The notes beneath the pieces are model-generated. The model saw only the letters and a list, made by a program, of their open reading frames with translations, ran no database searches and was not told where the DNA came from. 36,227 bases of DNA from Phoronis australis (lineage: Eukaryota > Phoronida > Phoronidae): the NCBI GenBank assembly GCA_002633005.1, contig NMRA01000229.1:295371-331597 (forward strand), in the 5' to 3' direction. The position numbers and the translations under genes are program-made. This document shows, one piece after another, positions 11,001 through 22,200 of the stretch; the first letter of the stretch is position 1, and each line of letters begins with the position of its first letter.

Positions 11001-13079
11001 CGATCTGACCGAATCTTGCGAACTCCTGCTGCGCAAAACAAAACAGTCTGAAATCTTTTTCAATGGTTAGAATCGCTATAAACTTTTGTTGCGGTGTTAA
11101 ATACAGCAATTTTTAGTTCTCCCAAAATGACGTCATATTGTTTTTATGCCGTGTTCAAACTGAAAATGATTACGAATCACCTGGATGTCTCTCGACGGTC
11201 TTTCTGCATTTGCGATAATGGATAGCCAAAGCGAAAAAAATCAAAAACACATTTTCTATTCAAGAATTAAAAACTGCATGGTCTTGCAGCCGGAGTAAAA
11301 ATGATGTTTTGGCCTGTTTTTAAATCTTCCGCAGGAAATATGTGTCCTGGATGTTTCCGCATTCCCTGCCAAGACAACCAACTTACGTACAGGTGTAGGC
11401 CCGCTCTAAAGCAAATCACGACCTATCACTTCTTCTCAAGCATGGAAATCGTCAACGATTTCTGGGCTCGAGATTAAAATCTCTGAGTAGGTAACTAAGA
11501 GACAAGGCCTGAGTTTCTAACAATAAATCGCCTAAACCAACCGATGGTTTTTGACGATCGGACTCAAGGATTTACCGAATCCTAGTAACGAAAACTGTGA
11601 GGGGGGAGAACTTGTATCTGTAGATGGAGAGCCTGTTACAGCAAATACTCTTGCACAATATAAGCTTTGGCGCCTGTGGTCTGCGAAGATGCGGCCATGT
11701 ACGAATTTAAGCTTATATGCCTGCACGTACGTATATGCTAACAATACAGCTTGGCAAATTCTTTGTTGAAAAAACAAGAAGTTGTTATCATTTTGGATAT
11801 TTGATCGTGTGCCTAAATGCCGCCTAAATTGTTGAACGGTGTTTCTCTAGAAAATACGATTTCTCGTTTCTCAATTAAAATTTCCACACAACGCAGGGAT
11901 TCCAATGAGCTTTTAAGAATTACTGTAATGTTTGACTTTGAAATGTCGAAATTAAGCATTTCAAACAAATACGAAACGATTAGTGAGAAGGTAGTAGCTG
12001 TGCTTTTTTGCGTTATCGTCAATTAGTCGCAAGATATTTGGCCAAGATCACCATTGTCTTACGGTAAATGTGCCTTTTCAAAGTGCGCTAGTTGCTAATG
12101 CAAGAAAACTCACACTTGCACCGAATTCATATGCTGAAAGTGGCCGATGAGGTCACTGTGGAAACTAATGCGACACCATCGGCAGAAGGAACAAAGTAAG
12201 GGCTCGAAAAGTTAGACAGTACGTTTCCGCCTGGTGCGTACTTTAGAGTATTGTCTACTTTATAAACACCCTAAAACTAGTATGGCTGTTAATTTTACCA
12301 TACTTTTCATCATGAGCTGGACTTCGTCAAAAGTCAACTAAATTTCGACGCACAAAACAGCGTGCGACTACACGTAAATATTCAGTTGTTTTCGACGATA
12401 GAACCCAACTTATCATTTCTACCTAAATCTCCACAAAATCTCCAAATAAGTTGCTTGCAGGCGCACATTGTTAAAATCAGTCAATCGAACTCTAACTAAA
12501 TTTTGAACAAAAACGCCATTTTATTACGACATTCTGCTAGCCGCCAAATATTTCTGGCAAGAAATTCCCCCATTACATGTAGTTTGACGACGAGTGGCAG
12601 CCTTCTGTCGAAGTCAGTCTTGCTTATTTCGAAATCCACTTCTACATATGTCAATATTTTTAAGCTGTGAATTACCGCTGTGTTCCATATCCGTGCACGG
12701 GTTTCATCGTTTTTCTTCAATATATTTTACAATGAACAAGGACTTTGAACGGCGACAGTTTCATCTTCTCGCCTGAAAATGTCTACACACGAAGTATTGT
12801 CTCCACAGATCATCAGAGACAATAATAAATACGTGTGAACAAAAGAGTCTAATTGATTTCGTGTATTCGAACAGCTGTTACTATTATCGCCGAGCACATT
12901 TCTTTGAACTGCTCAACCAGCATCTTCTGTTCATGGCTACAATAGGCTACTTGGAAATAATTTACTAATTAGTCTTTAATCTACTCATGCACGAGATTCG
13001 ATTACGTGTTTTATTGTCGGCCGTTGGCTCGGTCTCGACTATCCTTACGACTAACTGCGCATGCTCGCAGGTGTTCGCT
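8091..13079. other. Intergenic region between the Ly6/uPAR gene and ro
   Basis: The flanking genes point away from each other, so this 5 kb should hold both sets of upstream regulatory DNA and at least one non-coding 5' exon of the Ly6 gene. Open frames here are short, have no splice context and resemble no known protein. A two-copy 22-bp repeat lies at 9326-9377. No RNA gene was recognised. Confidence 0.5.
9326..9377. repeat. Short direct repeat, 22 bp x 2
   Basis: ATCAGGTAATT-type units at 9326-9347 and 9356-9377 match at 20 of 22 positions and are 30 bp apart start to start. The function is unknown. Confidence 0.7.
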
Positions 13080-13104
13080 CAGTTTAATGACTACGATTAA
13101 TTAA

Positions 13105-13117
13105 AACACCGGGTGTT
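13105..13117. promoter_or_regulatory. 13-bp palindrome upstream of the ro promoter
   Basis: AACACC and GGTGTT are perfect inverted arms around a central G, lying about 60 bp upstream of the putative TATA box. A homeodomain-like core (GATTAATTAAAA) overlaps its left side at about 13096-13106. I propose a dimeric transcription-factor site; the factor is unknown. Confidence 0.4.
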
Positions 13118-13167
13118 AAACAACTGACTGGACTCGCTTAGTTCCCGTAAGATTTGACCGAATGTAA

Positions 13168-13174
13168 TATAAAG
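13168..13174 (+). promoter_or_regulatory. ro: Putative TATA box of ro
   Basis: TATAAAG lies about 110 bp upstream of a strong splice donor at 13288, with a CCAAT motif just downstream (about 13184). A start site near 13200 would give an 85-90 nt non-coding first exon. The inference rests on position and on the donor; no transcript evidence is available. Confidence 0.4.
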
Positions 13175-13199
13175 GGTTGCGAACCAATTGGATAATTAT

Positions 13200-13287
13200 T
13201 AGACACTGATGAAGATAGCAAGCCAAATTATCTCCTCTACTTAATCGATAGTTGCCTTCACTGAGTTTCTTGCGGTGCAATTACCAG
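13200..13287 (+). other. ro: Putative non-coding first exon of ro, with uORF
   Basis: The exon ends TTACCAG and is followed by a perfect GTAAGT donor at 13288. Joined to the acceptor at 15899, it places an in-frame TAG upstream of the ATG at 15903 with no ATG between, which supports that ATG as the start. An 11-residue upstream open frame (13209-13244) sits inside the exon and could lower translation of the main frame. Confidence 0.45.
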
Positions 13288-15899
13288 GTAAGTTCAGCAC
13301 ATGGATCATAATGCCTAGCTTATTTTTCCCTGTTACAATCTAGTACGCTACCTAATTTCTGTTAATAAGACGTATGCGTTCAGTTCATACGAGGGCGTAT
13401 ACGGTGAAGGGCAACATGTTCATTTCAGTTTCACGTTCGTATTCTTCGATTTGCTGGTGGTCGTAGTTACTTCCATTTACTCTTTCGATTTCGTTCAATA
13501 GCATTTAATGTAAGACCCTAAAAATTTGGAACATGATGCCTCAGAGATGACTGGTTGGATTCGTTTGCAGATTTCTGATGCTAGTATGTTTTCTGCATTG
13601 TGATCCAAAGCGCTATTGGGATTAATGTAAAATGTTCCACTTTTGAATGAGGGGTATAAAAATGGGACTTTTTAATAAAAAAAACAATATTACATGAAGC
13701 GAAAGCTGTGACATAAACCAAAGTTGGCCATGTTGTTGATACCGTTCTTTTGCCATAAGTGTACCTTTATCTGGCTAATACTTTATACATGGAGGCATGG
13801 TCACGTGACTCAATATCAAATTGACCTAAAGTCAAAATTCAAATTGTTCAGGTTTTCCACGTTCAGAACTATATAATTTCACCGAGTAAGAATTAATAGT
13901 TTTGAGACTTTGGCTAATTACGTACACTAGTCGACTGATCTTAAATCACCTTAAATAATCCTAGCTTGAAAGTTCGATCGTAAAACGAATGTTTATCAGT
14001 AACCTGTGAAAATGTGCAAGTCCCAAGTTATTCCTGTTACGCATGGAAAAATGTTGTTCAAAACAAACAGAGGTTAGTGAAGATACTTAATTATCATAGT
14101 TATCGAATTTTTAGGGTGTACACAAAAATATAATCAGGGGCATTGTTTAATTACTTGGAACATTACTTCAATTTATAAAACTATACAGGTGAATAATAAT
14201 AACACGCTGCTATAAATTTCATGCATATACCTGATACCTCCCAGTTCAATTATGAAAGTGGTTTTATACATTAATGATCGAGTTTAGCGTCACCATTTTA
14301 ATGGAGGTAATTACGCTCGGTGATTGTGGTTTTACTAAATGACGCTATTGCGAAATTGAACACGAAAAAGTGATGCGAACCCAGAACACTCAACACCCTT
14401 TCATTTCATGGCCAATTCAAGAGACTGCAACAATATAATGAAATGCAATTTTACAGTAAAATATTATGTTTTATATTATACTGTATTATATGTTACCTTT
14501 CCTTACGTTACCTTTTATTATTTGATATTATATCATGTTGTATTTTTTCACATCACAGGCATATCGTATTTTGTGATACAGATAAAATTTCTAAAAGTAG
14601 TCGCACTTTCTGTATAGCAAACATATTTCCAACAAATCAGACAAATGACCACAATCGTTTAATGTATGTGTGTCCTTTGGCAATTTGCAATGAATTCTCA
14701 CCCATTGTGTGTTGCTTGTCGCACGGATTTTTACTTCACTGCACGCAACGAAGGAGCACGATTTTAAGAAAATGGTCTTTAAAAGACGAGTGATCACTAG
14801 AACAATGGCTCCCTGTCTCAGAACTGTTCTTAGATTTAGCTTTGAAGTTTCATTATCGTTCCACTGATTATCTAACCATGGAAATCCGGTAATTAACTCT
14901 CACAAACATGTCTCAGTGTTTTCCGTTGTCGGAAAATAGAGATTGGTTTTTGCAATTAAATAGAAATGAAGGGTATTAAATGGGATTTTGATTCTCTTTT
15001 AACTTCCTGACTTCTAGATTTCACGGAGTGACTAAAAACGCATGGTTAAAACCATTTTTATAGTAGCACAGTATTTGTTTAGATATTTCTAACTCTGCTC
15101 AAAAATCTTTTTATCAACTTACTCCGCACTCCTCGGTCACGTGACAAAACGAACCATATATCTGAAACCTTTAACCTTTCTTATTTCTAAGTAGTGCTAA
15201 TTTCTTATTTGACGCTTTTCTCCAAGAGCCACTTTTCACATTATTGGGCCGAAATTCCTGAGATATATATCAAACAGTTCAGGTTATTCTTGAGCTCATA
15301 TACGTACTGTACGTGTAACGATGTTTTCCAATTCCTCAATAACTTGTTTTTTTAAGCAAACAGTAGATGGAGCCACATACGCTGCAGTAGACACTCCGGT
15401 TTTGAGTAGTTTATGACGCTGACTTGTATGTTGTGTATTTGTGCAGATGGTACTCCATAGCAATTGCCCATAGTCTCACCTTTCGATCTTGGAAATTGGT
15501 ACATTATTATCATCATTTTCAGTATCATTATCATTGCCGTTATTGTTATGTCACAATTAATATTATCTTAGTCATTATTAATATAATTTATGAAATTTAT
15601 AATAGCTTTAAGAATAGAATTGTAATGGTTATGATAAAAAGATGTACTGGCCTCATGTCGTTCACAATACACTGTAATATTAATATGGTAATCGTAAAAA
15701 CACCAACACCAACAAGACATGTTCATGGAGATATAGCGATAGTCACAGTAACAGCAGAGGTAACGTTTACAGGGGGAGTAATATTCCCTGTGTTAATGGC
15801 GTGCTCTGGCAGATTGTGTTGAAGATTGTCGCAGACTGAAATTCATCACCACCTTAAGTCGAATCGTTGCATTCTTTTGAAATGTTTTAACCATTCTAG
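13288..15899 (+). other. ro: Putative first intron of ro (5' UTR intron)
   Basis: AT-rich sequence between the proposed non-coding exon and the first coding exon. It contains a pyrimidine and AT-rich simple tract near 14460-14540 and no recognisable gene. The open frame on the plus strand at 15424-15822 is low-complexity (His, Tyr, Ile and Val rich) and is not believed. Confidence 0.4.
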
Positions 15900-16227
15900 G
15901 TGATGGGTACTACAGATCAAGAGAAGGAATTTCTACATCAAACCAGTCCAAATAAGTCTAATGAAGAAATCTCGAAGTCTTGTTCAAATCTGGCTCTTGT
16001 TCAAGCCAACGGAGAAAAGAGACTATCTGCTTTTACAAGCGTACAATCAGGGTTCCAGCAACCCAAAGAATTCATGGGGTCTACAGCCGGTATAACGCCG
16101 AAACCAGCCTCCCTCTCGGCGATGAGCGAAGCTCTGTCTTCTGCCGAGGGAGGATTTAACGTCTTTAGTCCAGCGTTGCTGCCCGGTTTTTCAGATTTGG
16201 CGCTTCCACCTGGCTTCTCAAACATAT
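15900..16227 (+). CDS. ro: ro coding exon 1 (N-terminal region)
   Basis: The acceptor ends at 15899 (CCATTCTAG) and the ATG at 15903 follows three bases later. The exon encodes residues 1-108 and one base of codon 109, and ends at a strong donor GTAAGT (16228). The region is Ser, Pro, Ala and Gly rich, as is usual for homeoprotein N-termini. LLPGF and LPPGFSN near the end form an imperfect internal repeat. Confidence 0.85.
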
Positions 16228-19200
16228 GTAAGTTTCTTCCCGGTAATAGCTTGTGATGTGTACTGTCATCAATTAAAATGCCTCATTTCAAGTATAACCA
16301 ATCATCATTATCATCAATCATCATCATCATTATCATGATCACCGTCATCATCATAGTCATCATCATCATCATTATCATCATCATCAATCATCATCATCAT
16401 CATCACCGTCATCATCATAATCATCATCATCATCATCATTATCATCATCATCAATCATCATCATCATCATAAATCATCACCATCAGCATCATCATCATCA
16501 TCTTAAGCATTGCCTTTCTTGTAATAATAAGAATGATAACTGTAATTTAAATCATGATGATGATATTGCAGTTATTATTAAGAGTACTTGTTGTTGTAGT
16601 ACTATTATTACTCATTCCGCTCAGCGTCTGAAGTCATGCGTTCGTAAGCTGGGGTAGGTTTCTGTGGGTGGCTACAGTACAAGTACATGTAAGCAGCGAT
16701 TGAGTTTACGTTTCAGCTTGACCTTTGATTTACGGAAGTTATAAGCTACCTGCTGTCTGTGAATGGAATGTGGCTGAGCATTCGGTAATTTCAATTAATG
16801 CATTTAATTTTGAATGTTAATCATCAAATACCTTATGCCAACCACAACGGTAGATTTTTATTCATAATCTACTCATATTTGCCAAATACACATACTTTTC
16901 CATAAATTGTTCCATTGAAGAACAGAACTGTCTGTGGCCTGGCACACAGATGGTGTCATCACCTTGGGTTGAGTTACCAGTTGTGTAAACAAACTGGGCC
17001 AAAGGGGCCGGTTGCACGAAACAGTCCCTTTTAGGGACTTACATTTAACTAAGTTCCCTAAATGTTCTGCATATTTTTCTCGTTCATAACTCACATATAC
17101 AATGTTCTTCTATCATTTTACCCTTGTTACGAGCTCCTCTTTGAACAATGGCATTTTCTAATAATATAACTAAAAACTGAGCTCTTATTTCAATCAAGAC
17201 AATTAGAGACTTAGTCCTTCAACTAGGGGCATTGCATGAAAAGATCCCTAATTATTTTTAACAACACTGAGAATTCGACGTAGAGTTCACTCTCGATTTG
17301 TATCAAAGTCAAAAATTGGCCTACTTGTAGTAATGATACTCAAACAGCTTAAGTTTATTAATTAACTCCGGTAATTAACATTATACGACGGAAACGCGAT
17401 TGAAATGTGTGCAGTTTTAGTGTGTTTGGGGGGAGTGGCTCAGATTCAATTTCAAGTGTCAAATTCGGAACTCGGCTCAATCGTAACGGAACTACTGTAT
17501 GGCTAAGTATAGGCTCTCGCGCGATATCCCAGGCGACCGGCAGTGGCGCTGGGCACTACGACTCCGTTTCCATCGTCTGCTTCCCTGTGCAATGAAGAAA
17601 ATTACATCATTTTTTAAAGAAAATGGAATCCGAGTGACGATGAAAAAACAGAAGCTGCTGGTAAGATGTGAATTTTAATCGAAGCCTTAGTGAATCACTC
17701 AGAAACTCGTAATTCTCTCTTTGTCAAACCTTATGAATCAAGGAAAATGCTTGATTTTTAGAGGAAAAACAGAAAAATTTCCTCCTCCCATTGGGTGCTA
17801 TGCATATCTACAATCGTGCTTTGCGTAAATGTTTACAGACAAAATGTTGGGCCCCCTTGTGATATCCTAGATCTGCCACTTTACAATAAACATTTAGTTA
17901 CAAGGAAAAAATGGCGGCGTTCAGGACAAGTTCCTGAACTGATGAGCCGGAAATGTGGGTACGGAAATAACCGATGACAACCGGTAATCATACGCTCAGA
18001 AAGAAGGGTTAAATACTGTTAAAAAATCGCTTTTGGCAAGAAAGGCGAAAAGAATATAAAGAAAGGGTGTCGAAAATAAGAATTTATGTAGTGAGTATTT
18101 TCGGATACTGGAACCACATGGGCTGTTTGCAAGAAGGACTTTAAAGTTGTCATTATCGTAGAGAAAACCTTGTCCAAACTACTCAGCGCAAACACTTTCG
18201 TGCCTATAGATAATGTGGATCACAAGTTACTTAAAAGTTTTGGCCACGAAAGGCAAGCTGTCATTGGTGTGCGAAAGGTCCATGTACAAGTTTTAAACAT
18301 GAATCTAGCAATCACATGTGTTTGAAACCCTAACAAACATGTACAAAGTCTTGGTAAGAGGGAAAACTTTTGAATCGTGATTCTTTGCTTCGCAAATGAC
18401 TCGACCCGGAAGAGAAAACGGGAGTTCATTTAAATTAATATCTCAGAAATTTTAGGCGGCTCCCGAAACTTACAACAATTAAAAAAGTTCATTTTTTACC
18501 AACCATTGTTCATTTAATGACTTTCAACGAATCTCATACGAACACCGGAGGTTGAAAATCCCCTACGACAAAAGCGAAAGTAGACATACATGTAGCTGAG
18601 GATGTTACAAACCATGGTTAACGAATCACATTTTTTGCTTACAATTACTGAATAAATGTCATCACATCTTTTGAATCTGACATTTAATAGAAAAAGAAAT
18701 GACATCCCTTTTACAAATCGCGATTTCTAGCTGTAACATTTAGAGGTAATATCGGCGAGAAAAGTGATTTTTCAGTCGATATCAACCCAAGCGCAGGTTC
18801 AAACCTAGAACCTTTGGTCGCAGCCAAACACTCTGCTGACGAGCAAGGGCACACTCGGTAAATGACAATGGATTTTAAGCGTAATTGACTGGCAAAGATA
18901 CACTGTATCTGCCTTCAGTTATCTTCATGGAATGTCTGTCAGACATAATGTAGGCGCTATTTGACGATTTGTTATGAAATAAAAACGAATGTTTTGGTGT
19001 TTTCTAGCCCGAATATCCCCAACAGGCGTTTTCGGGCGTAAAAACGCTAATATCCCTTTTACTGGCAGGTCCTTTACTAGTACATTGTAATCACCGTCAT
19101 CATCGCACCAGTTACCATGTGCAGGTACGGTCAGTCCAAAGCATGTGAATTACAACTCTACATGGAAGTGGTGGTATGTTAATTCAACATAATGACCATG

Positions 19201-22200
19201 ACCTTACCTAGTTGGTTTAAAGGAGAGTGCACATGTAATACAAAATGCTGAATAAAATGTGTTCATTGGCTCAAGATAGTTACTTGATGGCTTAACATCT
19301 TTTATATGTTCTTTCATGCTAACGACGGCGCGTCGAGGTTTCGGGGAGTTGCGGTCAATCTCAGCCCCTAATCGACTCTACAATACTCGGCTCGCGCTTG
19401 CAGTCTGGCGCAACCCCACACTATAAAGGGCACAGAAATGAAACGTATTTAACTGCATAGTAAAATCAACGGTCAGATTTCAGCGTATGACTGGCTGGCA
19501 ACGGCGAAAATTGGTAATTTGAAATAAAATCACAAAACACGAGCGATTGCGCTGCTTTGTAGCCGCTCTGACCAACGCTAATAAAGCAATGTGCCCTACC
19601 CAACAATAAGCACCAAAATGTGTTCTTTCGTCGTAAAAGTGGTAATGTCCCGTTTGTACGACATTGTTCATTGTGTGAATTTCAGTTCAGAGACGACGAC
19701 GAAAGGAGAATAGACAGCGACGCCAACGGACAACATTCACGTCAGAACAGACGTTGAAATTAGAGTTAGAATACCATCGAACTGAATATATCACTCGCCC
19801 AAGGAGATTTGAGTTAGCCGAACTGCTGCACTTGACAGAGACACAAATAAAAATATGGTTTCAAAACAGACGAGCCAAAGACAAACGAATTGAAAAAGCT
19901 CACATGGATCAACAAATTAGGTAAGAAGGTAATTCGGTGTTTCTTCAAATGTCGTTATTGATGTTATTATTGCTGTACATGTAAATATGAGCGCTTCGCA
20001 TTCTAGAAAGATTTTAAAAAAATATTTTAGCAACTAGCAGTGATATGTGTATATTTTCAGAGACTGCACTTTTGCTCAATTTATTTTCATTAATTTTTAG
20101 AAACAGTTATGTGTAGCGTTAAACCAATTTTCTGTCTAGCGTCTTAGATCCTTTTCCCCTGTATCGCAATCATAACGGTGGGACGTGAAGGTTTAAACAT
20201 GATACTTTAACACAATTATGACGAAGCGATGGACAGATTTGCAAGTCACTTGCCATTTTTGTGCAGTTTTTTGTACATCCTGCTCAAGACTTTTAAAGTT
20301 TTCCCCAAACAATATCCAAAGTCTTGAAGTCATTGGCCAGAGTACTCGTGCATTCAAAGAACCTGCTATAAAAAACACCAACTTGTTTCTGTAACTAAGT
20401 ATTAAGATATCGAATAAAACTTTGATTATTTATATCAATGATTCCCTGTAGACAGACGCGTCTTCTGAAATGGATCTCGTCAATTTCCTGCCTATTAGGA
20501 ACTCATTAATGTGTGATTGTGCTACTAATTGAATACTGTTTTGTCAATTTATGTACACCTGATAACACACGTATGTGATTTAGAACGATATAATCTTCCG
20601 GTTTTCGTTCGCTACAAAACTCTTCTACGTGGTCGATAGTTTTCCTCGAACGTGCGTTATCAATTTGTCACGAATGTTATTCGCTTCTCACAAGATGCAT
20701 TTCATTTCTCTAGCTCTCAGTTGTTTTCTTACTAACACATTTTAGGGGCGGATCCAGGATTTTGAGTTGGGGGGGACAGGGCACAAGAACAACCAGAATT
20801 TCGCCACACGCGCGCTCCCAGCCTAAGATGTAGGGATGCAGGGTCTCGAATTTTTGGGTTTGTGGACTTTATTACTAAAAATGGGGTTTGTTCAACAACC
20901 ATGCGTTGTGCATTCGCCCCCCGAGCCCCTTGAGTGCGAGCTTATGCTAGCCAGCAATTCGCACTCCGAACTGCCAAATGGTATCTGGGAGAATTTTAGA
21001 GGGGGCCATGGCCCCCTTGCCTCCTCCGCCCTAAATCTGCCTCTGCATTTCTTTTCTCACAAATCGTAGTTCCTTTCACACGCTGACAGGGACATGTCAA
21101 GTTACCATGTGCACATGCTAGGTCTGTATAATGCAAAGATGACGCTGTCGAAGTAAATAATTGACGGCAATGTGGCATAGAAAAATTGTGCATAGTCAAA
21201 CAGAATTAAAAGAATTTATGTCCGACAAAATGTAAACAGTTTTTCGCAGCCATTTCCCCAAAAATACATCGACTTCTTTTTAACTTTGTTTCCGCAAAAA
21301 ATACCCGCTAGACAAATGACCATCGACCTCCTTGCTGAACCACGTGTACTCCAGATATCGCCTTATAATTTTTCATTACCAGGCACAGATGTACGTAAAA
21401 GTTTACGCATGGTATCCAAAAGCACAATGCACAGGTTGTAAATATTACAACACAAGTTGGCCGTTATAATAACAGTGTTGAAGGGTTTTCAAAGTGAAGA
21501 TTGGTTCTTTTGAAAAGTGATTTTTGCATTTTGTATTTGGTCAAAATCTTTCGAAACACGTTGATGTTAAGACTGAGAAAGGGAGCTAATAATTTGACGA
21601 ATCAAACATTCCCGTCTATTGTTTCATAACATAACAAAAAATGTGGTTATCCGGGAACTCCTACTTCCAAAACACCTCCAATACAGCATGGCAAAACCTG
21701 ATTCGTGTTGAAACAGGAAATTGTATATTCCGGGGTACAAAAATGCTTTTTCAGAAACTAAGAGGCTAATTGCTCAGATGCTTTTGATTTCCAAATTATT
21801 TATCCATCGAGTCCACAACCTTGATCATATCTCCTTCTAACGGAACAGCGTGGCCACGAATGATCACCAAAATTAGCGAGTGCTGGGAACATGTGGTTCA
21901 TTTGTATAATCAAAACTTTTTGTGAAAAATAACTTGAATTTAACTTATTTTCACACAGAAGAAAAGTAAAATAAACGTTGTACAAAAAGCACAGTTATTG
22001 CTTACCGGATGCGGTAAATATTATCCCCCGCCATTATCTGTCCGTCCGTCTGTTTCTCTTCGTATCCGCTCATGAGACCTTGTGTCCGCGTGCTTCATGC
22101 AGAGGACTTTGTGCGCAAGAGACCCTAACTACATTTCAGAGGCCATGTCGACCAGACTTTCAAAAATATGACCACCCGTGACGTTATTCGACGGCACCTG

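Larger units (their letters stand above)
16228..19685 (+). other. ro: ro intron between coding exons 1 and 2
   Basis: A 3.5-kb intron. It holds the ATC/CAT microsatellite at 16300-16502 and a likely MITE fragment at 17007-17250. Nothing else was recognised. Confidence 0.8.

Noticed and set aside
15424-15822. 132-codon plus-strand open frame before ro
   Set aside because: Low-complexity His/Tyr/Ile/Val composition arising from simple AT-rich sequence, with no family match.
16001-16225. Minus-strand open frame opposite ro exon 1
   Set aside because: Shadow of the Ser/Pro/Gly-rich coding exon on the other strand.
18797-18806. GGTTCAAACC resembling a tRNA B box
   Set aside because: No A box, acceptor stem or anticodon arm could be found at the right distance on either strand.
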